Assembly (NCBI RefSeq): GCF_003026495.1
Contig: NZ_PYMA01000019.1
Span: 40,370 to 104,369 of the forward strand
Length of the DNA stretch: 64,000 bases
DNA from: Photobacterium sanctipauli
GTDB lineage: Bacteria > Pseudomonadota > Gammaproteobacteria > Enterobacterales > Vibrionaceae
Direction of reading: 5' to 3'
Shown: positions 16,047 through 23,561 of the stretch, piece by piece
Position numbering within the stretch: position 1 is the first letter of the stretch
How the letters are laid out: each line of letters opens with the position of its first letter
Translations under genes and position numbers: made by a program
The notes under the pieces: generated by a model
Seen by the model: only the letters and a program-made list of their open reading frames with translations
Databases searched by the model: none
Told to the model about the DNA's origin: nothing

Positions 16047-17369
16047 ATGTTCTGGATTCACCTGTTATTACTGCTCGCTGTCATCTTGATCGGCATCCGC
16101 CACGGCGGTGTCGCCTTCGGCCTCCTTGGTGGCCTTGGCGTATCCGTGATGACATTTGTCTTTGGTATCGCCCCGGGTCAACCACCGGTCGGGGTTATGC
16201 TGATCATCTTGGCTGTGGTTGCCGCTTCGGCCACCTTGGAAGCAACCGGCGGCCTCAAGCTACTGGTTAAGTTTGCCGAGCGCCTGCTGCGCAAGCACCC
16301 AGAGCATGTGGTTTTCCTTGGCCCGCTTTGTACCTATACCCTAACGGTGCTGGTTGGTACCGGCCACTCGGTATACCCGCTGCTGCCGGTTATTTATGAT
16401 GTTGCCTACAAAAAAGGGATCCGTCCTGAGCGCCCAATGGCGATGGCAACCGTGGCTTCGCAAATGGGTATCACCGCCAGCCCAATCGCGGCAGCCGCCG
16501 CCGTGGTAATGGCGACGGCCATGGACAATAACCTGGATATTAACCTTATCAACGTCCTGATGGTCACCATCCCCGCGACACTGGGCGGCCTGCTGATTGG
16601 TTGCTTGTGGAGCCTTAAGCGCGGCAAGGATTTGGATCAAGACCCAGAATTTCAAGCTCGCCTACAAGATGAAGAGTTCCGCGCTAGCCTGATTGACCCA
16701 GAGCAAGAGGGCTCAGACGAAGAGGAAGCCGAGCACCACCGTACTGCGAAACGCGGCCTAACCGTGTTCCTACTGGGTATCCTATCGGTGGTCATTATCG
16801 CCCTGTTCAGCAAGCAGTTGCTGCCGCAAGGTGTCGGGATGTCGGTTGCTATCCAGTTTATGATGCTATCGGTGGGTGCGGTGATCCTCCTAACCACCAA
16901 AATTGCCCCGAAGCGCATCGTTAACAGCAATGTCTTTATTGCCGGCATGAGTGCGGTGATCACCATCTTTGGTATTGCATGGTTCAGCGACACCATCATC
17001 GGCCACCACAAGGAATACTTGGTCGACTTGGTCAGCGGTATGGTCAACGTCTACCCGTGGTCATTCGCCTTCGCCATGTTCTTTGTGTCGGTATTCCTGA
17101 AAAGTCAGGCTGCGGTACTCACCATTATGCTGCCACTTGGCTTTGCGCTGGGTATTGACCCTGCGGTGCTGATCGGTGTCCTACCGGCTTGTTATGCTTA
17201 CTTCTTCTTCCCGTTCTACCCTAGCGATCTGGCTGCTATCAGCTTTGACCGCTCCGGCACCACGGCAATTGGTAAGTATGTACTTAACCACAGCTTCATG
17301 ATCCCAGGCTTCATTGGTGTTGGCTCGGCCACCATTATTGGTTACTTCATCTCGATGGTGGTGAACTAA
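16047..17369 (+). CDS. dcuB: Anaerobic C4-dicarboxylate transporter DcuB
   Basis: A 440-residue polytopic inner membrane antiporter exchanging fumarate, malate or aspartate for succinate in anaerobic growth. It resembles E. coli DcuB more than DcuA from memory: QPPVGVMLIILAVVAASATL near residue 50 and YPSDLAAISFDRSGTT near 390. I chose the ATG at 16047, which has GAGGG upstream, over the open ATG at 16014. The neighbours ackA-pta and focA make a fermentation and anaerobic respiration cluster. Confidence 0.9.
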   Translation: MFWIHLLLLLAVILIGIRHGGVAFGLLGGLGVSVMTFVFGIAPGQPPVGVMLIILAVVAASATLEATGGLKLLVKFAERLLRKHPEHVVFLGPLCTYTLTVLVGTGHSVYPLLPVIYDVAYKKGIRPERPMAMATVASQMGITASPIAAAAAVVMATAMDNNLDINLINVLMVTIPATLGGLLIGCLWSLKRGKDLDQDPEFQARLQDEEFRASLIDPEQEGSDEEEAEHHRTAKRGLTVFLLGILSVVIIALFSKQLLPQGVGMSVAIQFMMLSVGAVILLTTKIAPKRIVNSNVFIAGMSAVITIFGIAWFSDTIIGHHKEYLVDLVSGMVNVYPWSFAFAMFFVSVFLKSQAAVLTIMLPLGFALGIDPAVLIGVLPACYAYFFFPFYPSDLAAISFDRSGTTAIGKYVLNHSFMIPGFIGVGSATIIGYFISMVVN

Positions 17370-17397
17370 GTTAATACCGAGCTAAGCCAATCCGGAA

Positions 17398-17428
17398 ATA
17401 AAAAAAGGCCGCTACACAGGTAGCGGCC
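17398..17428 (-). terminator. Terminator of focA (minus strand)
   Basis: GGCCGCTAC (17407-17415) pairs with GTAGCGGCC (17420-17428). On the minus strand it is followed by a run of T (complement of A 17398-17406). It may also stop dcuB transcripts. Confidence 0.85.
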
Positions 17429-17535
17429 AACGTCAGACTCGAATCACGACAAAAATGATAGCGACAAGTTATCGCCTTTAAACGTAGAAACTTCCAAACT
17501 CAATCTAGTGGTATCTATCCAGTCACCCGGATAGG

Positions 17536-18381
17536 TTATTTACCGCGTAGGTAAATGATCCAATACCCCATGCCGACAAACACCCCACCACCAATGATGT
17601 TGCCGATAGTCACAGGGATCAGGTTATTGATAATAAAGTTGCTCATGGTCAGGTCGGCAAAATCTGCCGGGTTCATGCCACTCATTTGCCAAAACTCAGG
17701 AGACGCTAATGCCTTAATACCGATAGCCATTGGCACCTGAAACATATTGGCAATGCAGTGCTCAAAACCCGAGGACACAAACATTGCCACTGGCAAAATC
17801 ATCACCAAAATCTTATCTGTCAGGGTGCGGCCACTGAACGTCATCCACACCGCCACACACACCAATACGTTACACATGATGCCAAGGGCAACCGCCTGCG
17901 AAAAATCATGGTGCAGCTTATGCTGGGCTATTTGCATGGCATTGATCCCCACCAAGCCGCCACCAGACATATACTGCTTACTCACCAGCATGATGCCGAC
18001 CAACAGCAAGGCACCGATAAGGTTACCAATGTAGACAACACCCCAGTTTAGGCACAAGCTTTTCCAGCTGATCTTGCCGCTGGCACGGGCGACCAATGTC
18101 AGCACCGAGCTGGTAAACAACTCACCACCGGTGATCACTACCAAAATCAAGCCCAAGCTAAACGCCAAGCCGCCAATAAAGCGAGACATCCCCCAAGGCA
18201 TGTCGCCCGCCCCCGTGGTGACCGTGGTATAGAAGACGAAGGCAATACCAATATGCATGCCGGCAGTGATCGCCAGCAACAACGACTTCATCGGATCTTT
18301 GGTGGCCTTGCCCACACCTACCTCGGCCGCTTTCTCCGCCATTTGCGGCGGCAACAACGAATCAAACTGATTCTGACACAT
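17536..18381 (-). CDS. focA: Formate channel FocA
   Basis: A 281-residue pentameric formate/nitrite transporter family channel with six hydrophobic segments. Hallmarks are PMKSLLLAITAGMHIGIAF, a GGELFTSSVL segment and VSSGFEHCIANMF, which contains the family pore histidine (FEH) matching E. coli His209. The frame is open up to 18540. The start at 18381 has AGGTG upstream and gives MCQNQFDSLLPPQMAEKA, which matches FocA N-termini; 18402 is an alternative. Usually focA precedes pflB; here it stands alone, convergent with dcuB. Confidence 0.9.
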   Translation of the reverse strand: MCQNQFDSLLPPQMAEKAAEVGVGKATKDPMKSLLLAITAGMHIGIAFVFYTTVTTGAGDMPWGMSRFIGGLAFSLGLILVVITGGELFTSSVLTLVARASGKISWKSLCLNWGVVYIGNLIGALLLVGIMLVSKQYMSGGGLVGINAMQIAQHKLHHDFSQAVALGIMCNVLVCVAVWMTFSGRTLTDKILVMILPVAMFVSSGFEHCIANMFQVPMAIGIKALASPEFWQMSGMNPADFADLTMSNFIINNLIPVTIGNIIGGGVFVGMGYWIIYLRGK

Positions 18382-18741
18382 ATTGTTCTGCACCTGACAC
18401 ATCTTGAAACATATTAAGAAAAAGAGGCGCGCATATTGGCTTTTATCACACAAATATTCAAGGGGTTCCCAAAGCAATAATTCGAAATATACGAGGCCAT
18501 TATTCGGATAAACCGAATCAACAGATAATGTAAACATCATTCAACATTTCAATGACGCCGATGATCCAATCAAGCAATAATGCCATCACATGCAAAAGGC
18601 AGCATAAGAGGCAAACGCCATAACAGCAGATTAGGCAACTAGGAAAAGCAGAAACGAAAAAGCCACCCGAAGGTGGCTAAAAATAAATATTATTGTTATT
18701 GCATAGCTGGTTTTTCTACACGCCGTCGCTATTTTGAACCG
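18382..18741. other. focA upstream intergenic region
   Basis: These 360 bp hold a 6-bp dyad (ATTCGG-N5-CCGAAT, 18502-18518) and a minus-strand terminator at 18657-18678. I looked for FNR sites and found none with correct spacing. Confidence 0.4.
18657..18678 (-). terminator. Terminator of the small putative regulator
   Basis: AGCCACC-CGAA-GGTGGCT at 18661-18678, followed on the minus strand by TTTTT. Confidence 0.8.
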
Positions 18742-19083
18742 CTACTTGACCAAATCAGGCCATAGGTAGCGCACATTCTGGCTTCTATCCGGCTTTATGT
18801 TCTCACGGGTTTGCAGAAACTTCTCTAGCTTGAATTCCTGCTGAGGCTTTGCGCTCGTTCGCTTACTGATAGTGAGCTTGGTAATCCAATGGCCTGTATC
18901 TGGACGCTTTTGACGCTTCACATCTACTTGGTAATACCAGGCGTTATCAGCTTCATGACGAATTCGGTGCAAAATGTTACTCGCCCGCCGAGGTGATACC
19001 GCAAAAGCTTCGGCAATATCATGATGGGAAATCGCCTTTTCTAATTGTGCCCCCCAGTTAATCACTTGTTCTTTCAATGACAT
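18742..19083 (-). CDS. Putative small helix-turn-helix regulator (CaiF/GrlA-like)
   Basis: A 113-residue basic protein with a probable winged helix in its first half (HHDIAEAFAVSPRRASNILH, residues 20-39), then a strand-rich segment (WYYQVDVKRQKRP) and a basic C-terminus. The layout recalls the CaiF/GrlA family, which is a low-confidence assignment from general resemblance. It is monocistronic, with its own terminator and an AT-rich upstream region. It could be a transferred gene; no partner gene is evident. Confidence 0.5.
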   Translation of the reverse strand: MSLKEQVINWGAQLEKAISHHDIAEAFAVSPRRASNILHRIRHEADNAWYYQVDVKRQKRPDTGHWITKLTISKRTSAKPQQEFKLEKFLQTRENIKPDRSQNVRYLWPDLVK

Positions 19084-19431
19084 CTTTCTACCCTCACTCT
19101 CGTCATGCCCAACCCAACTTTGGGATAAGGGTCACACTTTGAGGATGATGGTAGCGGCAGTTTTTCCGATGTCTCCTTTTATATTCTTATATTGGCTTAT
19201 CAGGTTTACTTCCGTTGAAATCAGTTTTTTGAACAACGTAAGATATTGAAAATTAAAAACTTAAAATCAAAACAAAAAAAGATAAAACAAAAATAAATCG
19301 AATCTGATTAACCTGTTTTCATTCTGATTAATCGGAAAAATCCAATATGGCGAAACGGTTACGCCAATCCCTCAGATCAAAAAAGGCGGCCAAGCCGCCT
19401 TTTCTTTATGCCACCAGCAATGAATATCTGA
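19084..19431. other. AT-rich intergenic region
   Basis: 348 bp with no gene seen. It should contain the promoter of the small regulator. A very A-rich stretch at about 19245-19300 and the yfcE terminator at 19381-19403 are the only features. Confidence 0.5.
19381..19403 (-). terminator. Terminator of yfcE
   Basis: AAAAGGCGGC-CAA-GCCGCCTTTT, a symmetrical hairpin that can act on either strand. It lies 28 bp after the yfcE stop. Confidence 0.85.
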
Positions 19432-19980
19432 TTACACCAGTTCAACCTGGCAAATCACCTCGTTTTCAAACGACACAACCTTCAGAGTATTGTCTTCCAG
19501 CAAGCCAAAGCTCGCTTGGTACTCGCCGCGAGGGATGGTGACGGATCCTGGGTTGAAGGCAAACAAGTCACCTTTCTTTTCAGCCACAGGTAGGTGTGTG
19601 TGCCCCGAGACCACGACATCACCATCACGCAAGCGTGGGTGCTTTTCACTGTTATACAGGTGGCCATGGGTTAGGAACAGGCGGCGGCCATTTGGCAACA
19701 ATACCAAGTTGTAATCTGCCATCATTGGAAACTCCAACAGCATCTGATCAACATCGCTATCGCAGTTGCCCCTTACCGCGGTAATTTTTTCAGCATGCTG
19801 GTTCAGCAGTTCGGCAACCTCAATCGGGGCATAGCCCGCTGGCAACGCATTGCGCGGGCCATGGTTTAATACGTCACCCAGCAAAATAAGGTGGTCGGCA
19901 CCACTTTGCTCAAATGCAGCAAGTGTACGGCGGGTGCTCTCGGCACAACCGTGGATATCAGAAGCAAAAAACAATTTCAT
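19432..19980 (-). CDS. yfcE: Phosphodiesterase YfcE
   Basis: A 182-residue calcineurin-like metallophosphoesterase of the MJ0936/YfcE type. All metal-binding motifs are visible: SDIHG (residues 8-12), GDVLNHG (36-42), RGNCD (70-74), THGH (near 103) and SGHTHLP (near 124). E. coli YfcE hydrolyses artificial phosphodiesters in a Mn-dependent way; the natural substrate is uncertain. It lies near ackA-pta, as in E. coli. Confidence 0.92.
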   Translation of the reverse strand: MKLFFASDIHGCAESTRRTLAAFEQSGADHLILLGDVLNHGPRNALPAGYAPIEVAELLNQHAEKITAVRGNCDSDVDQMLLEFPMMADYNLVLLPNGRRLFLTHGHLYNSEKHPRLRDGDVVVSGHTHLPVAEKKGDLFAFNPGSVTIPRGEYQASFGLLEDNTLKVVSFENEVICQVELV

Positions 19981-20059
19981 GATAGGGTTTCTTTTCCAGC
20001 AAGATCTGGCGCCGATCCTACACCTAAGCCCGGCATAATGCCATTGCCACTGGTACGGT

Positions 20060-20461
20060 TTACTCCCGCAACATACCGTTCAGCACAATGTTGTTATAGC
20101 TGACCATGCCTTGAATTTTCCCGTCTTCGATTACCGGAGCCCGGCTGATCCCAAAGCGCTCGAACAACCTGGCACAATAGCGCACATCCATACTGGCATT
20201 CACCGATAGCGCCGGTTTCGTCATGATTTCATACACATTGGTTCGCTCTGGTGAGCGATCTAACGCCAACACTTTTTTAGCAATGTCATTCATTAGCACA
20301 ATGCCGTATTCATCATCCGCATGGCGCTTGTTGATGATGAGCGCCTTGATCTGTTTTTGTTGGGCAATGCGGATGGCCTCGGCGACGGTGATCACCCCTT
20401 CGACCACGGCATATTGATCCATCATGACATCGCGTACCCTGACCAAGCTTTCATTACTCAT
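20060..20461 (-). CDS. CBS-domain protein of the DUF1538 operon
   Basis: A 133-residue soluble protein made of two CBS motifs (residues about 8-62 and 76-131). CBS pairs usually bind adenosyl nucleotides and sense energy or ion status. It is the last gene of a four-gene unit and overlaps the PII-like gene by 4 bp (ATGA). No enzyme domain is attached, so it probably acts as a stand-alone sensor on its neighbours. The role is inferred from context. Confidence 0.8.
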   Translation of the reverse strand: MSNESLVRVRDVMMDQYAVVEGVITVAEAIRIAQQKQIKALIINKRHADDEYGIVLMNDIAKKVLALDRSPERTNVYEIMTKPALSVNASMDVRYCARLFERFGISRAPVIEDGKIQGMVSYNNIVLNGMLRE

Positions 20462-20808
20462 AACTTTGCCTCTACCACTTTGGTCAATGTTTCCACTTGG
20501 TGAGCCACGCCCACCGCGTCTTCTATATCAAGCTGCACTGCGATTCCCTGCCCCGATTCGGTGTCAAACTCACCGACTCGCTCAATGGTTTCGAGCACAG
20601 TCCTGGCCAGGTGCTCCTCCACTACAAACAAAATTACGTCACGCTGTATTTCAAGGCTCAGGCCAAAGAAGGTCTTCTTCTTGTTTAACCCTTCGCCCCG
20701 GGCATTATTGATCACAGTGGCACCCGTCGCGCCCGCTTCGCGGGCCGCATCAAGCACAGCATCGGTTTTCAAGTCTTCAACAAAGGCCAATAACAACTTA
20801 AAGCGCAT
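20458..20808 (-). CDS. PII-superfamily protein of the DUF1538 operon
   Basis: A 116-residue protein with the PII (GlnB-like) ferredoxin fold pattern: an N-terminal strand MRFKLLLAFVED, helix, T-loop region GEGLNKKKTFFGLSLEIQR, then DVILFVVEEHLARTVLETI. The T-loop does not look like that of GlnB and lacks the usual uridylylated Tyr context. The start at 20808 has an excellent GGAGAGAGGGAG site; the frame is open to 20850. It overlaps the upstream DUF1538 gene by 11 bp and the CBS gene by 4 bp, so the three are coupled. It probably controls the transporter in response to nucleotides. Confidence 0.82.
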   Translation of the reverse strand: MRFKLLLAFVEDLKTDAVLDAAREAGATGATVINNARGEGLNKKKTFFGLSLEIQRDVILFVVEEHLARTVLETIERVGEFDTESGQGIAVQLDIEDAVGVAHQVETLTKVVEAKL

Positions 20809-21592
20809 CTCCCTCTCTCCTTCTCGCCTGCCACACCGATAATTGGGCATAGCCCATTACAGTGATCATCGGGAACAGGCTGGCAAACGCAATTAAACCG
20901 AACCCATCTAACATCGGATTTCGCCCCGGCACCGATGATGCCAGCCCCAGGCCGAGTGCCGTCACTATCGGCACCGTCACAGTAGAGGTGGTCACCCCAC
21001 CCGAATCATATGCCAGCGGTACTATCGTCTTGGGGGCGAAATAGGTTTGGATCACCACCAACACATAGCCAACCAAGATGTAATAGTGCAGCGGATCGCC
21101 TGCCACTATCCGGTAGCTACCCAGCGAGATACCAAATGCGACCCCAAGGGCTACTGCGATACGCAGGCCATTCACTTTAATCGTGCCGCCAGAAACTTGG
21201 TTGGCCTTGATCGCCACGGCGATCAACGACGGCTCGGCAATGGTAGTACTGAACCCAATAGCCGCCGCAAACAAATACACCCAATAGTATTCAGACCAAT
21301 GCACCACCTCCGGCACCAGCTCGTCAGAGTCAAACAAGAAATCCAACGCCGTCAGCTGCATCGCCATCGACTCACCAAGCGGAAACAAGGCCAATTCAAG
21401 CCCCATCAAAAACAGGGCGAGCCCTAAAATGACGTATACAAAGCCCAATACTATTTTGGGCCAATTTGTCACCGGACGACGCAAAACCGCTAGCTGGAAG
21501 CCGAAAATAATCACGGCAATAGGAAAGACATCGCGTACTGTCGATAACAGCGTGTCGATAAAATGTGATGTCATTTCTACTACACCCAGCAT
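20798..21592 (-). CDS. DUF1538 membrane protein, second subunit
   Basis: A polytopic inner membrane protein of up to 264 residues. It contains PLGESMA near residue 70, GFSTTIAEPSL near 117 and LAYDSGGVTTSTVTVPIVTA near 190, motifs it shares with the preceding gene. The start is uncertain: 21592 or 21574 (MTSHFIDTLL). From memory, a two-gene DUF1538 pair from Halomonas was reported as a Na+(K+)/H+ antiporter (UmpAB); this pair may be of the same kind. Confidence 0.8.
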   Translation of the reverse strand: MLGVVEMTSHFIDTLLSTVRDVFPIAVIIFGFQLAVLRRPVTNWPKIVLGFVYVILGLALFLMGLELALFPLGESMAMQLTALDFLFDSDELVPEVVHWSEYYWVYLFAAAIGFSTTIAEPSLIAVAIKANQVSGGTIKVNGLRIAVALGVAFGISLGSYRIVAGDPLHYYILVGYVLVVIQTYFAPKTIVPLAYDSGGVTTSTVTVPIVTALGLGLASSVPGRNPMLDGFGLIAFASLFPMITVMGYAQLSVWQARRREGDAL

Positions 21593-21606
21593 CCTAAATT
21601 ATCCCC

Positions 21607-22344
21607 CTAGTGCATGACCATGCCGTAGCCCATGACAAAGATCATGGGTGTGAGCGAGGCGAAAGCAATCAGGCCAAAGCCATCAACCATCGGGTTACGC
21701 CCCTTGATAGACGAGGCCAAGCCAACACCAAGCGCCGCGACCAAGGGGACAGTGATCGTTGATGTGGTCACGCCGCCTGAATCATAGGCGATGCCCACAA
21801 TCGTCGGCGGGGCAAACCATGTCATTAGCATGACCATCAAGTACCCGCCAATGATCATCCAGTGAATTGGCCAGCCTTTAAGAATTCGGATCACCCCAAG
21901 CATGATGGCAATACCCACCGACAACGCGACGGTTAACCGCAACCCGTTGGCATACTCAGCCTGTGCCTGCTTGTCCACCGCGATTAGGCCGCCTTCCGCA
22001 GCCACCTCAGCAGCTTCTGCCGCCACTGCAGTCAGTGCGGGCTCGGCAATGGTGGTGCCAAAGCCAAGACAGAAAGCATAAAACAGCAACCAGCTTACAC
22101 TGCCTTTGCTAGCAAACGAACGGGCCATGGATTCACCAATCGGAAACAACCCCAGCTCCAAGCCATAAACGAACAGGGTCAAGCCCAAAATCACAAATAA
22201 GAGCCCGAGCAAAATAGGGGCGAGGTGAGGCATCGGTTGCTGCAGCACAACCAATTGAAAGAAGCCAATCACGACAATGATCGGCAGCAAGTCGCGAAAG
22301 CTGGAAAACATGGATTTGAGCAAAGCAAGCATAATGGTCATGAT
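21607..22344 (-). CDS. DUF1538 membrane protein, first subunit
   Basis: A 245-residue inner membrane protein, paralogous to the next gene. Shared motifs are FPIGESMARSF, GFGTTIAEPAL and IAYDSGGVTTSTITVP. The start at 22344 is chosen over 22362 because a perfect AAGGAGG lies 5 bp upstream. It differs from its partner by a longer, Ala/Glu-rich loop (EAAEVAAEGGLIAVDKQAQA) after the EPAL motif. It heads the operon DUF1538-DUF1538-PII-CBS, with gaps of 14 bp or overlaps throughout. Confidence 0.82.
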   Translation of the reverse strand: MMTIMLALLKSMFSSFRDLLPIIVVIGFFQLVVLQQPMPHLAPILLGLLFVILGLTLFVYGLELGLFPIGESMARSFASKGSVSWLLFYAFCLGFGTTIAEPALTAVAAEAAEVAAEGGLIAVDKQAQAEYANGLRLTVALSVGIAIMLGVIRILKGWPIHWMIIGGYLMVMLMTWFAPPTIVGIAYDSGGVTTSTITVPLVAALGVGLASSIKGRNPMVDGFGLIAFASLTPMIFVMGYGMVMH

Positions 22345-22587
22345 GTCCTCCTTGGCAGCCATTCCCCTTAATGCTTGGGTATACCTATAAGGTACTCCTC
22401 ATTAACATTTAGACACAGTCTTTGTTGACCAGCACGAGAGCTTGCCCACACTCTTTTTTCTCCCCCTTATGCCATCCAGCCATACAGACAACAGCAGCCG
22501 CGACGAAGTCATTCAATTCACTAGATAAAGTGATCGTTATCTTGGGTATACTTGTATCTACGGTTAGTCTCTTTGTAAGGAAGCCTG

Positions 22588-23493
22588 ATGAATATTCTCG
22601 TGACCGGTGGTACTGGTTTGATTGGCAAGGCATTAATTAGCCAACTGCATAATTGCAATATCACCGTATTAAGCCGTAACCCCCAACAAGCCAGCCAACA
22701 GCTCGGGGCGAGCGTCAAGGCCATTGCCAGCTTGGATCAACTTGATGATCTCGACCCATTCGATGCCGTCATCAACCTCGCAGGCGAGCCCATCATCAAC
22801 AAGCGCTGGACCGATAACCAAAAAGAAAAAATACGCCAGAGCCGATGGGGCCTAACCCAGACATTGGTCGATAAGTGCCATGCCGGTAGCAATCCCCCGC
22901 ACACCTTTATTAGCGGCTCTGCCGTGGGGATCTACGGCAACCAGCATGAAGAGACCATCACCGAAGACTTTAATATTGGCGCGCAAGTGAAGGCCGATGA
23001 CTTTGCCCACCAAGTTTGCCAGCAGTGGGAATACATTGCGCTCAAAGCCCAATCGGAGCAAACCCGCGTTTGCCTGCTACGTACCGGTATTGTGCTGGCC
23101 AAACAAGGCGGGGCCCTGGCCAAGATGCTACCGCCGTACCAACTCGGCCTCGGCGGACCAATTGGTAGTGGCAAACAGTACTTTCCTTGGATCCATATCG
23201 AAGACATGGTGCAAGCCATCTTGTTTTTGCTCCACACCCCGCACACCGAGGGTGCCTTCAACCTAACAGCACCTGAGCCGGTGACCAACAAGGTGTTTAG
23301 CCAAGCCTTGGCCAAAACACTACGCCGCCCACACTTGCTGTTCACCCCCGCCTTTGTCCTCAAGGCGGCACTGGGCGAAGCATCAAGCCTATTGCTTGAT
23401 GGCCAGCGGGCGATCCCCGCCAAGCTAGAGCAATTCGGCTATACCTTCCGCCATCCGCAACTTGGGGAAGCGTTGGAGGATCTCCTGAACTAA
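22588..23493 (+). CDS. yfcH: TIGR01777-family epimerase YfcH
   Basis: A 301-residue atypical SDR/NAD-dependent epimerase. The N-terminus VTGGTGLIGKALI is the dinucleotide-binding motif. SGSAVGIYG near residue 110 and GPIGSGKQYFPWIHIED near 190 are typical of TIGR01777, as is the C-terminal DUF1731-like segment ending in FGYTFRHPQLGEAL. The ATG has AAGGAAG upstream. The substrate is unknown. It is divergent from the DUF1538 operon. Confidence 0.92.
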   Translation: MNILVTGGTGLIGKALISQLHNCNITVLSRNPQQASQQLGASVKAIASLDQLDDLDPFDAVINLAGEPIINKRWTDNQKEKIRQSRWGLTQTLVDKCHAGSNPPHTFISGSAVGIYGNQHEETITEDFNIGAQVKADDFAHQVCQQWEYIALKAQSEQTRVCLLRTGIVLAKQGGALAKMLPPYQLGLGGPIGSGKQYFPWIHIEDMVQAILFLLHTPHTEGAFNLTAPEPVTNKVFSQALAKTLRRPHLLFTPAFVLKAALGEASSLLLDGQRAIPAKLEQFGYTFRHPQLGEALEDLLN

Positions 23494-23505
23494 CCAATGC
23501 AAATT

Positions 23506-23536
23506 GAAAGAGGGGAAGCCATGCTTCCCCTCTTTC
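23506..23536. terminator. Bidirectional terminator between yfcH and ybbP
   Basis: GAAAGAGGGGAAGC-CAT-GCTTCCCCTCTTTC, a 14-bp perfect stem between two convergent genes. Confidence 0.8.
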
Positions 23537-23561
23537 ATTAACCGCTAATGCATCACTTCGG

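Noticed and set aside
18541..18600. FNR site upstream of focA (GATGATCCAATCAAG)
   Set aside because: The half-sites are three bases apart instead of four and the left half is poor.
22422..22640. 72-codon frame overlapping the start of yfcH
   Set aside because: It overlaps yfcH in another frame and has no ribosome site; the hydrophobic stretch is a result of T-rich promoter DNA.
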